From Teichococcus vastitatis (GTDB lineage Bacteria; Pseudomonadota; Alphaproteobacteria; Acetobacterales; Acetobacteraceae): a DNA stretch of 64,000 nt. Below are positions 29,508-38,476 of the stretch, piece after piece. A program made the translations under genes and the position numbers. Below the pieces are notes generated by a model. That model searched no databases and had not been told where the DNA came from. It was given only the letters and a program-made list of their open reading frames with translations. Where the stretch lies: contig NZ_QXGS01000003.1 in NCBI RefSeq assembly GCF_003604215.1, forward strand, positions 186,001 to 250,000, in the 5' to 3' direction. The stretch's first letter is position 1. Each line of letters opens with the position of its first letter.

Positions 29508-30251
29508 ATGTCGATCCTCGCACCGCCTGCCGCCGTTCGGCTGGATGCCCGTCCCCTGTACCGGCAGGTGGAAGAGATCCTGCTCGGGCGGATCGTCGGC
29601 GGCGACTGGCCGCCCGGCCACGCGGTGCCCTCCGAGCCGGAGCTGGCGGCCGAGCTCGGTGTGTCGCAGGGCACGGTCCGCAAGGCGATGAGCGCGCTGG
29701 AGCAGCGCCATGTGATCGAGCGGCGGCAAGGTCGCGGCACCACCGTGGCGAAGCACAACAGCGAAACGGCGCGGCACCACTTCTTCCGCCTGCGCGACCT
29801 CAGCGGCCGCGCCGTGCTCTCGCGGATCATGGTGGTGTCCAGCGAGCCGGGGCGGGCGGAGCCCTGGGAAGCCGCGGCGCTGGGGCTGGAGGAAGGCGCC
29901 CCCGTGCATCACCTGAGGCGCATCCGTCTGCTGGATGGCTCGCCGCGCATCTTTGAGCGCTGTTCCCTGTCCAGCGCCCTGGTGCCGGGCTTCCAGTTGC
30001 CGGCAGGGGAGCTGGCGCAGGAACTCTACGTCTACCTGCAGCAGCGGCATCAGGTGACGATCCGCCGCGCCGAGGAGGAACTCTCCGCCGCTGCGGCCGA
30101 CACGGAAACCGCCGAGGCGCTGGGCAAGCCGGCCGGCACGCCGTTGCTGATGGTGCAGCGAATCGCCTATGACGTGGCAGACCGCGCGGTCGAGGTGCGC
30201 CTGTCGATGATCGACACCGAGCGGCACCGCTATGCCGTGCACCTGGACTGA
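29508..30251 (+). CDS. GntR-family regulator with UTRA domain (HutC-like)
   Basis: The 247-residue protein has a GntR winged helix (RPLYRQVEEILLGRI, AVPSEPELAAELGVSQGTVRKAMSALEQRHVI, GRGTTVA) and a C-terminal UTRA ligand domain (LLDGSPRIFERCSLSSAL, QELYVYLQQRHQVTIRRAEEE, MVQRIAYDVADRAVEVRLSMI). The ligand is unknown. The start at 29508 is the one closest to the domain; an ATG pair at 29460/29463 would add up to 16 residues. It stands alone between msrA and rpmF, so its targets may be elsewhere. It is a different protein from HutC at 23.4 kb. Confidence 0.87.
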   Translation: MSILAPPAAVRLDARPLYRQVEEILLGRIVGGDWPPGHAVPSEPELAAELGVSQGTVRKAMSALEQRHVIERRQGRGTTVAKHNSETARHHFFRLRDLSGRAVLSRIMVVSSEPGRAEPWEAAALGLEEGAPVHHLRRIRLLDGSPRIFERCSLSSALVPGFQLPAGELAQELYVYLQQRHQVTIRRAEEELSAAAADTETAEALGKPAGTPLLMVQRIAYDVADRAVEVRLSMIDTERHRYAVHLD

Positions 30252-30366
30252 GGGTGGCGCCGCTGGCCTTCTGCTTGCACCTGAGGGGGCAGGGTGGTAA
30301 TGGCCGCGCCTTCCTGTTTGACCGCTGATCTGAACAGCGCATTGTTGAAAAGAGAGGCCCGGCGCC

Positions 30367-30570
30367 ATGGCCGTTCCGAAGAAAAAGGTTTCGCCCTCCC
30401 GCCGCGGCATGCGTCGCAGCCATGAGGCCCTGTCGACCCAGGCGCACCATGAGTGCCCGAATTGCGGCGAGCTGAAGCGCCCGCACCATGTCTGCGCGTC
30501 CTGTGGCCATTACGACGGCCGTGAGGTGGTGTCCGCCGGCAAGTCCCTGAAGGCTGCGGTTCGCGTCTGA
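30367..30570 (+). CDS. rpmF: 50S ribosomal protein L32
   Basis: The 67-residue basic protein has the L32 N-terminus [18 protein letters not shown] and a zinc ribbon with four cysteines (CPNC and CASC), so it is the zinc-binding form. A GAGAGG ribosome site lies nine bases before the ATG. It heads the rpmF-plsX-fabH cluster, a conserved bacterial link between ribosome and membrane-lipid synthesis. The 115-base gap upstream carries a possible TTGACC -35 element but no convincing -10. Confidence 0.97.
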   Translation: MAVPKKKVSPSRRGMRRSHEALSTQAHHECPNCGELKRPHHVCASCGHYDGREVVSAGKSLKAAVRV

Positions 30571-30602
30571 CACTGACTGATCCGGCCAGGGAACACGGCA
30601 TC

Positions 30603-31718
30603 TTGTCGCAGGCGAGCACGCCAGAAGGCAGCACCGCATCGGTGCCGCCGGCTTCAGGCTTTGACCTCGCCATTGACGCCATGGGAGGCGACAACGCCCC
30701 CGAATCGGTGCTCGATGGCCTGGAACTGGTTGCCGAGCGTCATCCCAAGGCACGCATCCTGCTGGTCGGCGATGAGGTTCGGCTGGGCGCGCTGTTGTCG
30801 CGCCGGCCGAAGGCGGCTCGCATCTGCTCGCTGCGGCACGCGCCGGATGCGGTTCCGGGCGACATGAAGCCCACCGCGGCCTTGCGCATGCGCCAGTCCT
30901 CGATGCGCATCGCCATCGACGCCGTGGCGGCGGGCGAGGCTGCTGGCGTGGTGTCGGCGGGCAACACCGGGGCGCTGATGGCGCTGGGCAAGATCGTGGT
31001 GAAGACGCTGCCGGAGATCGACCGGCCGGCGCTCGCCGCCATCGGACCTTCGGCCCGGGGCGAGGTGGTGCTGCTCGACCTGGGCGCGAACGTGACTTGC
31101 GAACCCCGCAACCTGGTCGAGTTCGCCGTAATGGGTGATGCCTTTGCAAGGGTCGTGCTGGGGCTGCCTGAGCCATCGATCGGCCTGCTGAACGTCGGCA
31201 GCGAGGAGCTGAAAGGCGACGACCGCGTCCGCCAGGCAGCTGAGATGCTGCGCGACTCCGTGTTGGCGCCGAACTTCCACGGCTTCGTCGAAGGACATGA
31301 CATCACCGCTGGCACCGTGGACGTGGTGGTGACCGACGGCTTCACCGGCAACATCGCGCTGAAGACCGGCGAGGGCGCCTTCAAGCTGATGGGCGGGCTG
31401 CTGAAGCAGGTCTTCACCTCGTCCCTGATGGCTAAGCTGGGCTATCTCCTGGCCAAGCCGGCGCTGGAACGGCTGCGCGACTTCATGGACCCGCGCCGCT
31501 ACAATGGCGCCGTGCTGATCGGCCTGAACGGCGTCGTGGTGAAGAGCCATGGCGGTACCGACGGGGTTGGCTTCGCCCATGCTGTGGACGTGGCCATGGA
31601 CATGGTGGAGCATCGCTTCAACCAGCGCATCCGCGAGAAGCTAGCCACCCTGCCGCCCAAGGGCCGCGCCGTGGAGGGGGAGGCGGGTCCCGCCACCTCC
31701 GGCGTTGGCCTCGGCTGA
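30603..31718 (+). CDS. plsX: Phosphate acyltransferase PlsX
   Basis: PlsX makes acyl-phosphate from acyl-ACP, feeding glycerol-3-phosphate acylation at the membrane. The product (371 residues from TTG 30603) has [70 protein letters not shown] and a C-terminal GINGVV-like [14 protein letters not shown] block. No ATG lies before the conserved core, so either TTG 30603 or GTG 30642 is used; both have only weak ribosome sites. It follows rpmF by 32 bases and precedes fabH by 22, which fits one operon. Confidence 0.95.
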   Translation: MSQASTPEGSTASVPPASGFDLAIDAMGGDNAPESVLDGLELVAERHPKARILLVGDEVRLGALLSRRPKAARICSLRHAPDAVPGDMKPTAALRMRQSSMRIAIDAVAAGEAAGVVSAGNTGALMALGKIVVKTLPEIDRPALAAIGPSARGEVVLLDLGANVTCEPRNLVEFAVMGDAFARVVLGLPEPSIGLLNVGSEELKGDDRVRQAAEMLRDSVLAPNFHGFVEGHDITAGTVDVVVTDGFTGNIALKTGEGAFKLMGGLLKQVFTSSLMAKLGYLLAKPALERLRDFMDPRRYNGAVLIGLNGVVVKSHGGTDGVGFAHAVDVAMDMVEHRFNQRIREKLATLPPKGRAVEGEAGPATSGVGLG

Positions 31719-31740
31719 TGGCCGATCGGAATCCCCTGCC

Positions 31741-32700
31741 ATGACCCTGCGCGCGCTGATTGCCGGCACCGGCGGCTACCTGCCCGAAACCGTTCTGGAC
31801 AACGACGCCCTGGCGGCGCGCTACGGGCTCGATACCTCGGATGCCTGGATCCAGGAGCGCACCGGTATTCGCCAGCGCCATCTCGCGGCGCCGGGGCAGA
31901 TGGCGAGCGACCTGGGCGCCGCTGCGTCGCGCGAGGCGCTGGCGCAAGCCGGCCTGGACGCCGGCTCGGTGGACGGCATCATCGTGGCCACCGCGACGCC
32001 GGACGCCGTGTTTCCCTCCACCGCCGCGCGGCTGCAGGCCAAGCTCGGCATCACCCGCGGCTTCGCCTTTGATGTGGCGGCGGCCTGTACCGGCTTCGTG
32101 TATGCCTTGTCGGTGGCTGACGCGATGATCCGCGCCGGCCAGGCCCGCTGCATGCTGGTGGTAGGTTCGGAAGTGTTCTCCCGCATCCTCGACTGGAGCG
32201 ACCGCGGCACCTGCGTGCTGTTCGGTGACGGTGCCGGCGCCGTGGTGCTGCGTGCCGCCGATGCGGCCGAGGCGGGCGATCGCGGCGTGCTGTCATGCCA
32301 TCTGCATGCGGATGGCCGCCATGCCGACATCCTGCAGGTGGAAGGCACGCCCGGCCTGCTGCGCATGGCCGGCCGCGACGTGTTCCGGCACGCCGTGTCC
32401 AAGCTCGCCTCCGTGGTGGATGAAGCGCTCGCCGCGAACGGACTGGCCACCGGAGACGTGGCCTGGCTGGTTCCGCACCAGGCCAACCTGCGCATCATCG
32501 ACGCCATGGGCCGGAAGCTGGGCCTGCCGCCGGAGCGGGTGGTGGTGGCCGTCGACCGGCATGCCAATACCTCCGCCGCCTCGATCCCGCTGGCTTTGGC
32601 CGAGGCCGCACGGGATGGCCGCATCAACCGGGGGGACTTGGTTCTGATGGAGGCGATCGGTGGCGGGCTCACCTGGGGCGCGGCGCTGGCGCGCTTCTGA
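31741..32700 (+). CDS. fabH: Beta-ketoacyl-ACP synthase III
   Basis: FabH starts fatty-acid synthesis by condensing acetyl-CoA with malonyl-ACP. The 319-residue protein has the catalytic triad Cys116 (VAAACTGF), His in VPHQANLR and Asn in HANTSAAS, plus GDGAGAVVL. Length is normal. The ATG at 31741 has a GGAA purine stretch upstream. In many alphaproteobacteria ihfA follows fabH; here a small membrane-protein gene and dksA follow instead. Confidence 0.96.
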   Translation: MTLRALIAGTGGYLPETVLDNDALAARYGLDTSDAWIQERTGIRQRHLAAPGQMASDLGAAASREALAQAGLDAGSVDGIIVATATPDAVFPSTAARLQAKLGITRGFAFDVAAACTGFVYALSVADAMIRAGQARCMLVVGSEVFSRILDWSDRGTCVLFGDGAGAVVLRAADAAEAGDRGVLSCHLHADGRHADILQVEGTPGLLRMAGRDVFRHAVSKLASVVDEALAANGLATGDVAWLVPHQANLRIIDAMGRKLGLPPERVVVAVDRHANTSAASIPLALAEAARDGRINRGDLVLMEAIGGGLTWGAALARF

Positions 32701-32816
32701 GCCTCGGCTTCTCGCAAGAATGTCAAGATCGGAAGCGTAACCATTCGGGTGCAGCGATGTTCTGGGGCTGGGTGGCATCTGTGCCACGCCACCGCCGCAG
32801 ACGAGGACACCGCTCC

Positions 32817-33002
32817 ATGGCCCGCGACCTCCCACAGCCCCTGCTGACATCGGTCCAGGATCGCGACATCTGGCGCCGGGCACGCCCGGCCTACCAGCCG
32901 GAAGAAGGACGCGCGGACCGGTCCGACTGGATGAGCCTCGTGAAGGCGGCTGCCCTGATCCTGGTGCCGCTGGCCATGCTGGCCCTGCTGCTCAGCCGCT
33001 AG
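32817..33002 (+). CDS. Small C-terminally anchored membrane protein, unknown
   Basis: A 61-residue frame from ATG 32817 has a polar, charged N-terminal half (MARDLPQPLLTSVQDRDIW, RRARPAYQPEEGRADRSDW) and a C-terminal membrane helix (about residues 40-59, VKAAALILVPLAMLALLLS) ending in Arg. GAGGAC stands ten bases before the ATG, a good ribosome site. I do not recognise the family. It sits between fabH and dksA on the same strand. A bulged hairpin (33007-33035) follows the stop directly, and nothing else is seen in the 212-base gap up to dksA. Confidence 0.6.
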   Translation: MARDLPQPLLTSVQDRDIWRRARPAYQPEEGRADRSDWMSLVKAAALILVPLAMLALLLSR

Positions 33003-33214
33003 GTTTCCGGCAGAAGGAAGCGTCGCCTCTGCCGGCGGCGCCAGTTTGGTGAAACTGCCGCAGAAATCGGCAGCGATCTTGTTGCGCATCAAAATTTCAT
33101 ACCGCCACCGACACACCCGGCCCTTGGCGCGGGGGTAGGGCGGCCTGTATGGTCCGGCCGCCTTGCGGAAGCTTTTGTGCAGTGCACCTCCGTTCAGGCT
33201 GGGGGATCGAAGAA

Positions 33215-33631
33215 ATGCTGATCACTGTGCCGCCGGATTACCGGCCCTCGGAAACCGAGGAATTCATGAGCCCCCTGCAGCAGGCCTATTTCCGGCAGAA
33301 GCTTCTGCGCTGGCGCCAGGATCTCCTGCGCGAGGCCACCGATACCTTGGCCAGCCTGAGCGAAGGCGGCATTGCCGAGGCAGATCTGGCGGACCGGGCG
33401 AGCGTGGAAACCGACCGGGCCCTGGAGCTGCGCACCCGGGACCGTGCCCGCAAGCTGATCTCCAAGATCGATCAGGCGCTGGAGCGGATCGACAACGGCA
33501 CCTATGGCTATTGCGAGGAATCCGGCGAGCCGATCGGCCTGCGCCGGCTGGAGGCGCGGCCCATCGCCACCTTGTCGATCGAGGCGCAGGAGCGCCATGA
33601 GCGCATGGAGCGCGTCCACCGCGACGACTGA
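33215..33631 (+). CDS. dksA: DksA-family RNA polymerase-binding regulator, single-cysteine type
   Basis: DksA works with ppGpp at the RNA polymerase secondary channel. The 138-residue protein has a coiled coil (about residues 20-95) with the tip motif D57-x-x-D60-x-A62 (ADLADRA) needed for activity, and a C-terminal zinc-finger region. Only one of the four usual zinc cysteines is left (C100 in GYCEESGEP), so zinc is probably not bound. Alphaproteobacterial DksA proteins are known to have such reduced fingers and still work. The ATG at 33215 follows GGGGGA at eight bases and adds a short N-terminal lead before the core. Confidence 0.93.
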   Translation: MLITVPPDYRPSETEEFMSPLQQAYFRQKLLRWRQDLLREATDTLASLSEGGIAEADLADRASVETDRALELRTRDRARKLISKIDQALERIDNGTYGYCEESGEPIGLRRLEARPIATLSIEAQERHERMERVHRDD

Positions 33632-33868
33632 CCGGGCCAGAGGGAGGCGCAGGGGGCGATAGCCCTTGCATTTCCGCACGATCCGGTGCATCTGCCGCCA
33701 CAATGGATGGCCGTCAGGAATCGCCCCACAGGCGGTGCCGCAGCCCTTCGTTCCAAAGGGCCTTTGCAGACCGGCTTCGGCGGATAGGATAGCCTGTCCG
33801 ATAAAGCCCCAGGTTTCCTGAGGCACCGGCTCGGTTGGTAGGCCAACCAGGCGGACGCGCGGGACGGG

Positions 33869-33955
33869 AAGCCGCGTCAGGCTTGTTTCATGTTTCCCGC
33901 GCGGTTCAGGCCGCGTTTCATTCTTCTGCGCGGCCCAGGCCGTGTTTTCGTTTCC
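33869..33955 (+). repeat. Three imperfect 29-base tandem units in the fusA leader
   Basis: The motif CAGGC recurs at 33878, 33907 and 33936, exactly 29 bases apart, each time followed by a T-rich segment (GTTTC or GTTTT). Units two and three (33898-33926 and 33927-33955) agree at about 20 of 29 positions; unit one is more diverged. The period is not a multiple of three, so it does not encode a peptide repeat. The array ends 37 bases before the fusA GTG. The rest of the 361-base dksA-fusA gap shows no gene. Confidence 0.6.
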
Positions 33956-33992
33956 GCGCGGCTGCCGCCGCGATGCGTATTGGAGGCCCCCC

Positions 33993-36080
33993 GTGGCGCG
34001 CACCCCGCTCGAGAAGATCCGCAATATCGGCATCACGGCGCATATCGACGCCGGCAAGACCACGACGACCGAGCGGATCCTGTATTATACCGGCAAGTCT
34101 CACAAGATCGGTGAGGTCCACGAGGGCAACACCACCACCGACTACATGGAGCAGGAGCGTGAGCGTGGCATCACGATCACCTCCGCTGCCGTGACGGCCG
34201 AGTGGAAGAGCCACCGGATCAACGTCATCGACACTCCGGGCCACATCGACTTCAACATCGAGGTGAACCGCTCGCTGCGCGTGCTCGACGGCGCCGTGTT
34301 CATCATCGAGGGCGTGGCCGGCGTGCAGCCGCAATCCGAGACCAACTGGCGCCTGGCCGACCGCTACAACGTGCCTCGCATCATCTTCATCAACAAGCTG
34401 GACCGTACGGGCGCCGATTTCTACCGCGCCGCCGCCACGCTGACCGAGAAGCTGGGCATCAACTGGATCGCGTTGCAGCTGCCGATCGGCATCGAGGACA
34501 CCCTGAAGGGCGTCGTCGACCTGGTCGAGATGAAGGCGCTGATCTGGGAAGGCGACGAGCTGGGCGCCCAGTACCATGAGGCGCCGATCCCGGACGACCT
34601 GAAGGACAAGGCCGCCGAATACCGCCAGTTGCTGCTCGACACCGCCCTGTCGGTCGATGACGCGGCGATGGAGGAATACTTCGACAAGGGCGACGTCTCG
34701 GTCGAGACCCTGAAGCGCTGCATCAAGCGCGGCACCATCGACGGCACCTTCCGCCCGGTGTTCTGCGGCTCGGCCTTCAAGAACAAGGGCGTGCAGCCGC
34801 TGCTGGACGGTGTGGTCGATTACCTGCCCGCGCCCACCGACGTCGCCGGCATCAAGGTGGCGCTGGAGGAGGGCGTTGAGGAGGATCCGGCGAACCCCGC
34901 CCGCATCATCCCGGCCCGCGAGGACGCGCCCTTCGCCGCGCTGGCCTTCAAGATCATCAACGACAAGTACGGCAACCTAACCTTTGTCCGCGTCTATGCA
35001 GGCGTGATCCGCTCCGGCGACACCTTCATGAACACCACGAAGGGTCACAAGGAGCGCATCGGCCGCATGTTCCAGATGCATGCCGACAAGCGCGAAGAGG
35101 TGAAGGAGATCTACGCCGGCGACATCGTCGCCATCGTGGGCCTGAAGGACACCGGCACGGGCGACACCCTGGCCGATGCCTCCGATCCGGTGGTGCTGGA
35201 GCGCATGGCTTTCCCGGTTCCGGTCATCGACATCTCGGTTGAGCCGAAGACCAAGGACGGCGTCGAGAAGATGACTCTCGGCCTGCAGAAGCTGGCCGGA
35301 GAGGATCCCTCGCTGCGCCTGAAGACCGACCAGGAGACCGGCCAGACCATTCTGTCCGGCATGGGCGAGCTGCACCTCGAGATCATCATCGACCGCCTCC
35401 GCCGCGAGTATGGTGTGGACGCCAACATTGGCGCGCCGCAGGTGGCCTATCGCGAGACGATCACCAAGGCGCACACCGAGACCTACACCCACAAGAAGCA
35501 GTCGGGTGGTTCGGGCCAGTTCGCCGAGGTGAAGATCACCTTCGAGCCGAAGGAGCGGAACGAGGGGATCGAGTTCGTCAACGGCGTCGTCGGCGGCGCG
35601 GTGCCGAAGGAATACATCCCGGCGGTCGACAAGGGCATCAAGGTCCAGGCCGACACCGGCGTGCTCGCCGGCTTCCCGACGGTGGACTTCAAGTACACCC
35701 TGACGGATGGCAAGTACCACGACGTCGACTCCTCGGCCCTGGCCTTCGAGATCGCTGCCAAGGCCTGCTTCCGCGAAGGCATGAAGAAGGCTGGCCCGGT
35801 TATCCTGGAGCCGATCATGGACGTGGAAGTGACCACGCCGCAGGATCACGTCGGTGACGTGGTGGGTGACCTCAACCGTCGCCGCGGCGTGATCCAGTCG
35901 CAGGACATGGCCGGCACCTCGGTGATCGTGCGCGCCCATGTGCCGCTGAAGGAGATGTTCGGCTACATCTCCAACCTGCGGGGCATGACCAAGGGTCGTG
36001 CGTCCTTCTCGATGTCCTTCCACCACTACGACCCGGTGCCGCGCAACGTTGCCGACGAGATCATGAAGCAGAGCGCCTGA
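33993..36080 (+). CDS. fusA: Translation elongation factor G
   Basis: EF-G drives ribosomal translocation and, with ribosome recycling factor, subunit splitting. The 695-residue length is normal. GTPase motifs are [13 protein letters not shown] and NKLD (NKMD is more usual), followed by domains II to V ([10 protein letters not shown] in domain [29 protein letters not shown] in domain V). The start is GTG 33993, six bases after GGAGG. Unlike the common rpsL-rpsG-fusA-tuf order, no other translation gene of the str operon is adjacent. Some usually fixed positions differ ([25 protein letters not shown]), so it could be a divergent lineage form or a paralogue. Confidence 0.95.
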   Translation: MARTPLEKIRNIGITAHIDAGKTTTTERILYYTGKSHKIGEVHEGNTTTDYMEQERERGITITSAAVTAEWKSHRINVIDTPGHIDFNIEVNRSLRVLDGAVFIIEGVAGVQPQSETNWRLADRYNVPRIIFINKLDRTGADFYRAAATLTEKLGINWIALQLPIGIEDTLKGVVDLVEMKALIWEGDELGAQYHEAPIPDDLKDKAAEYRQLLLDTALSVDDAAMEEYFDKGDVSVETLKRCIKRGTIDGTFRPVFCGSAFKNKGVQPLLDGVVDYLPAPTDVAGIKVALEEGVEEDPANPARIIPAREDAPFAALAFKIINDKYGNLTFVRVYAGVIRSGDTFMNTTKGHKERIGRMFQMHADKREEVKEIYAGDIVAIVGLKDTGTGDTLADASDPVVLERMAFPVPVIDISVEPKTKDGVEKMTLGLQKLAGEDPSLRLKTDQETGQTILSGMGELHLEIIIDRLRREYGVDANIGAPQVAYRETITKAHTETYTHKKQSGGSGQFAEVKITFEPKERNEGIEFVNGVVGGAVPKEYIPAVDKGIKVQADTGVLAGFPTVDFKYTLTDGKYHDVDSSALAFEIAAKACFREGMKKAGPVILEPIMDVEVTTPQDHVGDVVGDLNRRRGVIQSQDMAGTSVIVRAHVPLKEMFGYISNLRGMTKGRASFSMSFHHYDPVPRNVADEIMKQSA

Positions 36081-36087
36081 AGGCGCC

Positions 36088-36117
36088 TGCCTGCGGCCCT
36101 TAACAGGGCCGCAGGCA
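36088..36117 (+). terminator. Strong hairpin after fusA
   Basis: TGCCTGCGGCCCT (36088-36100) and AGGGCCGCAGGCA (36105-36117) form a perfect 13-pair stem with loop TAAC, seven bases after the fusA stop. No T run follows (GAGGCCCC comes next), but stability and position make it the likely end of the fusA transcript. No gene is seen between it and 36210. Confidence 0.65.
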
Positions 36118-36209
36118 GAGGCCCCGGCCGGTGCGACATGCCGCATCGACCAGGGTTTCCGGCCAGGATGCGCGACGCGGGCGACAATGTCGTCCGCGTC
36201 GTTTGCGTT

Positions 36210-36515
36210 TCAGCCGGGAAGGCAGCGGATGATGACGGAATGGCCGCGTGCCGGGACCGGGCGCGTGCCGGCCGGGCAAGTGGCCACGGTGTTGCGCTGC
36301 GGCGGCCTCAGCCCGGCATCCCAGGCCGGCCTGCCGGCGGACCTGGCGCCGTCGCACCGCCCGGGCTTGCCCCGGACCGGCCTGCCGCCATGCGGGCACA
36401 GCCAGCGGCGAATCGCCGCCATTTCCGATGAATCCGGCTTGCGGTAAGGCTCTGCCCAGGCAGCAGGCTGGGCCAGCAGCAGCGGCACGATCAGCAATCG
36501 CAGGGCAGGGCGCAT
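36210..36515 (-). CDS. Small secreted protein with four cysteines, unknown
   Basis: A 101-residue frame from ATG 36515 starts with a good signal peptide (MRPALRLLIVPLLLAQPAAWAEP, cleavage likely after AWA). The mature part of about 80 residues has four cysteines (in RWLCPH, GRCDG, ATCPAG and IRCLPG), enough for two disulfides, and many Arg, Gly and Pro residues. I do not recognise a family. A GCGGAAC purine stretch precedes the ATG. It converges with fusA and is divergent from the membrane-protein gene at 36600. Confidence 0.55.
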   Translation of the reverse strand: MRPALRLLIVPLLLAQPAAWAEPYRKPDSSEMAAIRRWLCPHGGRPVRGKPGRCDGARSAGRPAWDAGLRPPQRNTVATCPAGTRPVPARGHSVIIRCLPG

Positions 36516-36599
36516 GCTGTTCCGCTTATCATGCGGGGAGGGGTCCCGACGATGCGGCTCCCTCTTGAACTCGAACACGGTCGCGGCGACATGCAATGC

Positions 36600-36899
36600 A
36601 TGGACCCGCGATCTGATGACCGCCCTGTTATCGACATGACCCCGGAGGGCGAGTTCCGGGGCCCGACGCCCCGCCCGACAACGTGGCTGGATCGCCTGCT
36701 GGTGCGCCTGGGCGGCGTCGCCGCGCTGGTGACCATCTTGGCGGTAGGTGTCGTGGTGGCGGCGCTGGCTGTGGCGTTTTTCGCCATCGCTCTGCCAGTG
36801 GCGTTGCTCGCGGGCCTGATCGCCTTTGGCAGCCTCTGGTGGCGCATTCGCCGGGCCGGAGCTGGTGGGCGCCCGTTCACCATGGGGGCGCGCCGCTAG
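36600..36899 (+). CDS. Small membrane protein, unknown
   Basis: The 99-residue protein (ATG 36600; 36591 is an alternative) has a polar N-terminus with a Pro/Thr-rich stretch (FRGPTPRPTTWLDRLLVRLGG), then two adjoining hydrophobic segments (about residues 38-58 and 59-78, LVTILAVGVVVAALAVAFF and IALPVALLAGLIAFGS) and a basic tail. No catalytic motif is visible and I do not recognise the family. Its stop overlaps that of comM tail to tail (CTAG). Ribosome site unclear. Confidence 0.6.
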   Translation: MDPRSDDRPVIDMTPEGEFRGPTPRPTTWLDRLLVRLGGVAALVTILAVGVVVAALAVAFFAIALPVALLAGLIAFGSLWWRIRRAGAGGRPFTMGARR

Positions 36900-38428
36900 G
36901 TTTCCGCGGCGGCCGCCATGCGTGACGGGTGGTGACGCTGGCGGTAGCTGAGCGCTTCCGCCATGTCGATCCGGCGGATGCGATCGGCTCCCGCGAGATC
37001 GGCGATGCTGCGGGCGACGCGGAAGCAGCGCGTGAATCCTCGGTTGCTGAGGCCGAGCTGTAGGGCGGCACGCTCCGCCAAGGCCAGTGCCTCCCCATCG
37101 CACTGGGCCGTCAGTTCTTCCAGCGGGGCATCCGCGTTGCATCGCGGGCCATCGGGATGCCGGCGCTTGGCCTGCAGGTCCCGTGCTCCGGCCACCCTCG
37201 CCGCAATAGCGGCGCTGGTCTCGCCGCGCGGCGTGCGGGCCAAATCGCCAGGGGAAATGGGCGCGACCGACAAACTTAAGTCCACGCGGTCCAGCAGCGG
37301 CCCTGAGATCCGGGACTGATAGGTTTCGCCGCAACGCGGCGCGGAGCCACAGGCACGCAGCGCCTCGCCCAGATAGCCGCAACGGCATGGGTTCATCGCT
37401 GCCACGAGTTGCACCCGCGCCGGGTAGGTCACATGCGCCGCCGCGCGGCTGATGACGCATTCGCCGCTTTCCAGCGGCTGCCGCAGGGCTTCCAGGGCGG
37501 GGCGGGCGAATTCCGGCAATTCGTCCAGGAACAGTACGCCGTGATGCGCCAGGCTGATCTCGCCGGGTCGTGCGCGCGGCCCGCCGCCGATCAGCGCGGC
37601 CTGACTGGCCGAATGATGCGGGTTGCGGAAGGGGGGGCGAGCGGAGATGCGGCCGCCCTCGATCAGGCCGGCGACGCTGTGCACCAGGCTCACTTCCAGC
37701 GCCTCCTGCGGGGAAAGGTCCGGCAGCAATCCCGGCAGACGACTGGCCAGCATGGATTTGCCGGCGCCGGGCGGGCCGATGAACAGCAGGTTATGGCGGC
37801 CGGCGGCGGCGATCTCCAGGGCACGCTTGCCGCTTTCCTGGCCGCGCACCTCTGACAGGCAGGCGATGCGCGACACTTCCTGCGTCAAGCCCGGCAAGGG
37901 CGGGGGCGGCATCAACTGCCGGCCGGTCAGATGGGCCATCAGCTGCTGCAGGTCCGCCGCCGCCAGGATCTCCAATTCTCCCGCCCAGGCAGCCTCGCCG
38001 CCCTGCTGCGCCGGGCAGATCAGGCCGAGCTGTCGTGACGCCGCGCCCAGCGCTGCCGGCAGGATGCCGGCCACAGGCCCGATGGCGCCGTCCAGTGCCA
38101 GCTCTCCCAGGGCCGCGAAACTGGCCAACTCGTCTGCCGGTACCAGCCCCATCGCCGCCAGCACGGCCAGCGCGATCGGCAGGTCGAAATGCGAGCCTTC
38201 CTTCTGGATGTCGGCCGGGGCGAGGTTCACCAGCACCCGCTTGGGCGGCAGGGCCAGGCCCATCCCGGCCAGCGCGGCGCGCACGCGCTCGCGGCTTTCG
38301 GCCACAGCCTTGTCCGGCAGCCCCACCACGGTGAAGGCCGGCAGGCCGCTGGCGATCTGCACCTGTACCTCGATGGGCAGCGTGTCGATGCCGGAAAAAG
38401 CGAAGGTGGTGATGCGCGTGACAGCCAT
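36896..38428 (-). CDS. comM: ComM/YifB-family Mg-chelatase-like AAA ATPase
   Basis: The 510-residue protein has an N-terminal Lon-protease-like domain (about 1-170), a Mg-chelatase-type AAA core with Walker A IGPPGAGKS and Walker B GVLFLDELPEF, a zinc-type cluster of cysteines (MNPCRCGYLGE, CGSAPRCGE) and a C-terminal helical domain. ComM proteins are helicases that promote branch migration during natural transformation in gammaproteobacteria; the family is widespread in other bacteria too. The ATG at 38428 is normal. It converges with a small membrane protein and lies downstream of an HDAC-like gene on the opposite side. Confidence 0.92.
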   Translation of the reverse strand: MAVTRITTFAFSGIDTLPIEVQVQIASGLPAFTVVGLPDKAVAESRERVRAALAGMGLALPPKRVLVNLAPADIQKEGSHFDLPIALAVLAAMGLVPADELASFAALGELALDGAIGPVAGILPAALGAASRQLGLICPAQQGGEAAWAGELEILAAADLQQLMAHLTGRQLMPPPPLPGLTQEVSRIACLSEVRGQESGKRALEIAAAGRHNLLFIGPPGAGKSMLASRLPGLLPDLSPQEALEVSLVHSVAGLIEGGRISARPPFRNPHHSASQAALIGGGPRARPGEISLAHHGVLFLDELPEFARPALEALRQPLESGECVISRAAAHVTYPARVQLVAAMNPCRCGYLGEALRACGSAPRCGETYQSRISGPLLDRVDLSLSVAPISPGDLARTPRGETSAAIAARVAGARDLQAKRRHPDGPRCNADAPLEELTAQCDGEALALAERAALQLGLSNRGFTRCFRVARSIADLAGADRIRRIDMAEALSYRQRHHPSRMAAAAET

Positions 38429-38476
38429 GCCGGATTCGTAAGGTCCGGCATGGCAATTTTCAATCTTTAGGTTCTT

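Noticed and set aside
36138..36447. Plus-strand small frames after fusA
   Set aside because: They are antisense to a minus-strand frame with a clear signal peptide, and have no ribosome site or family features.
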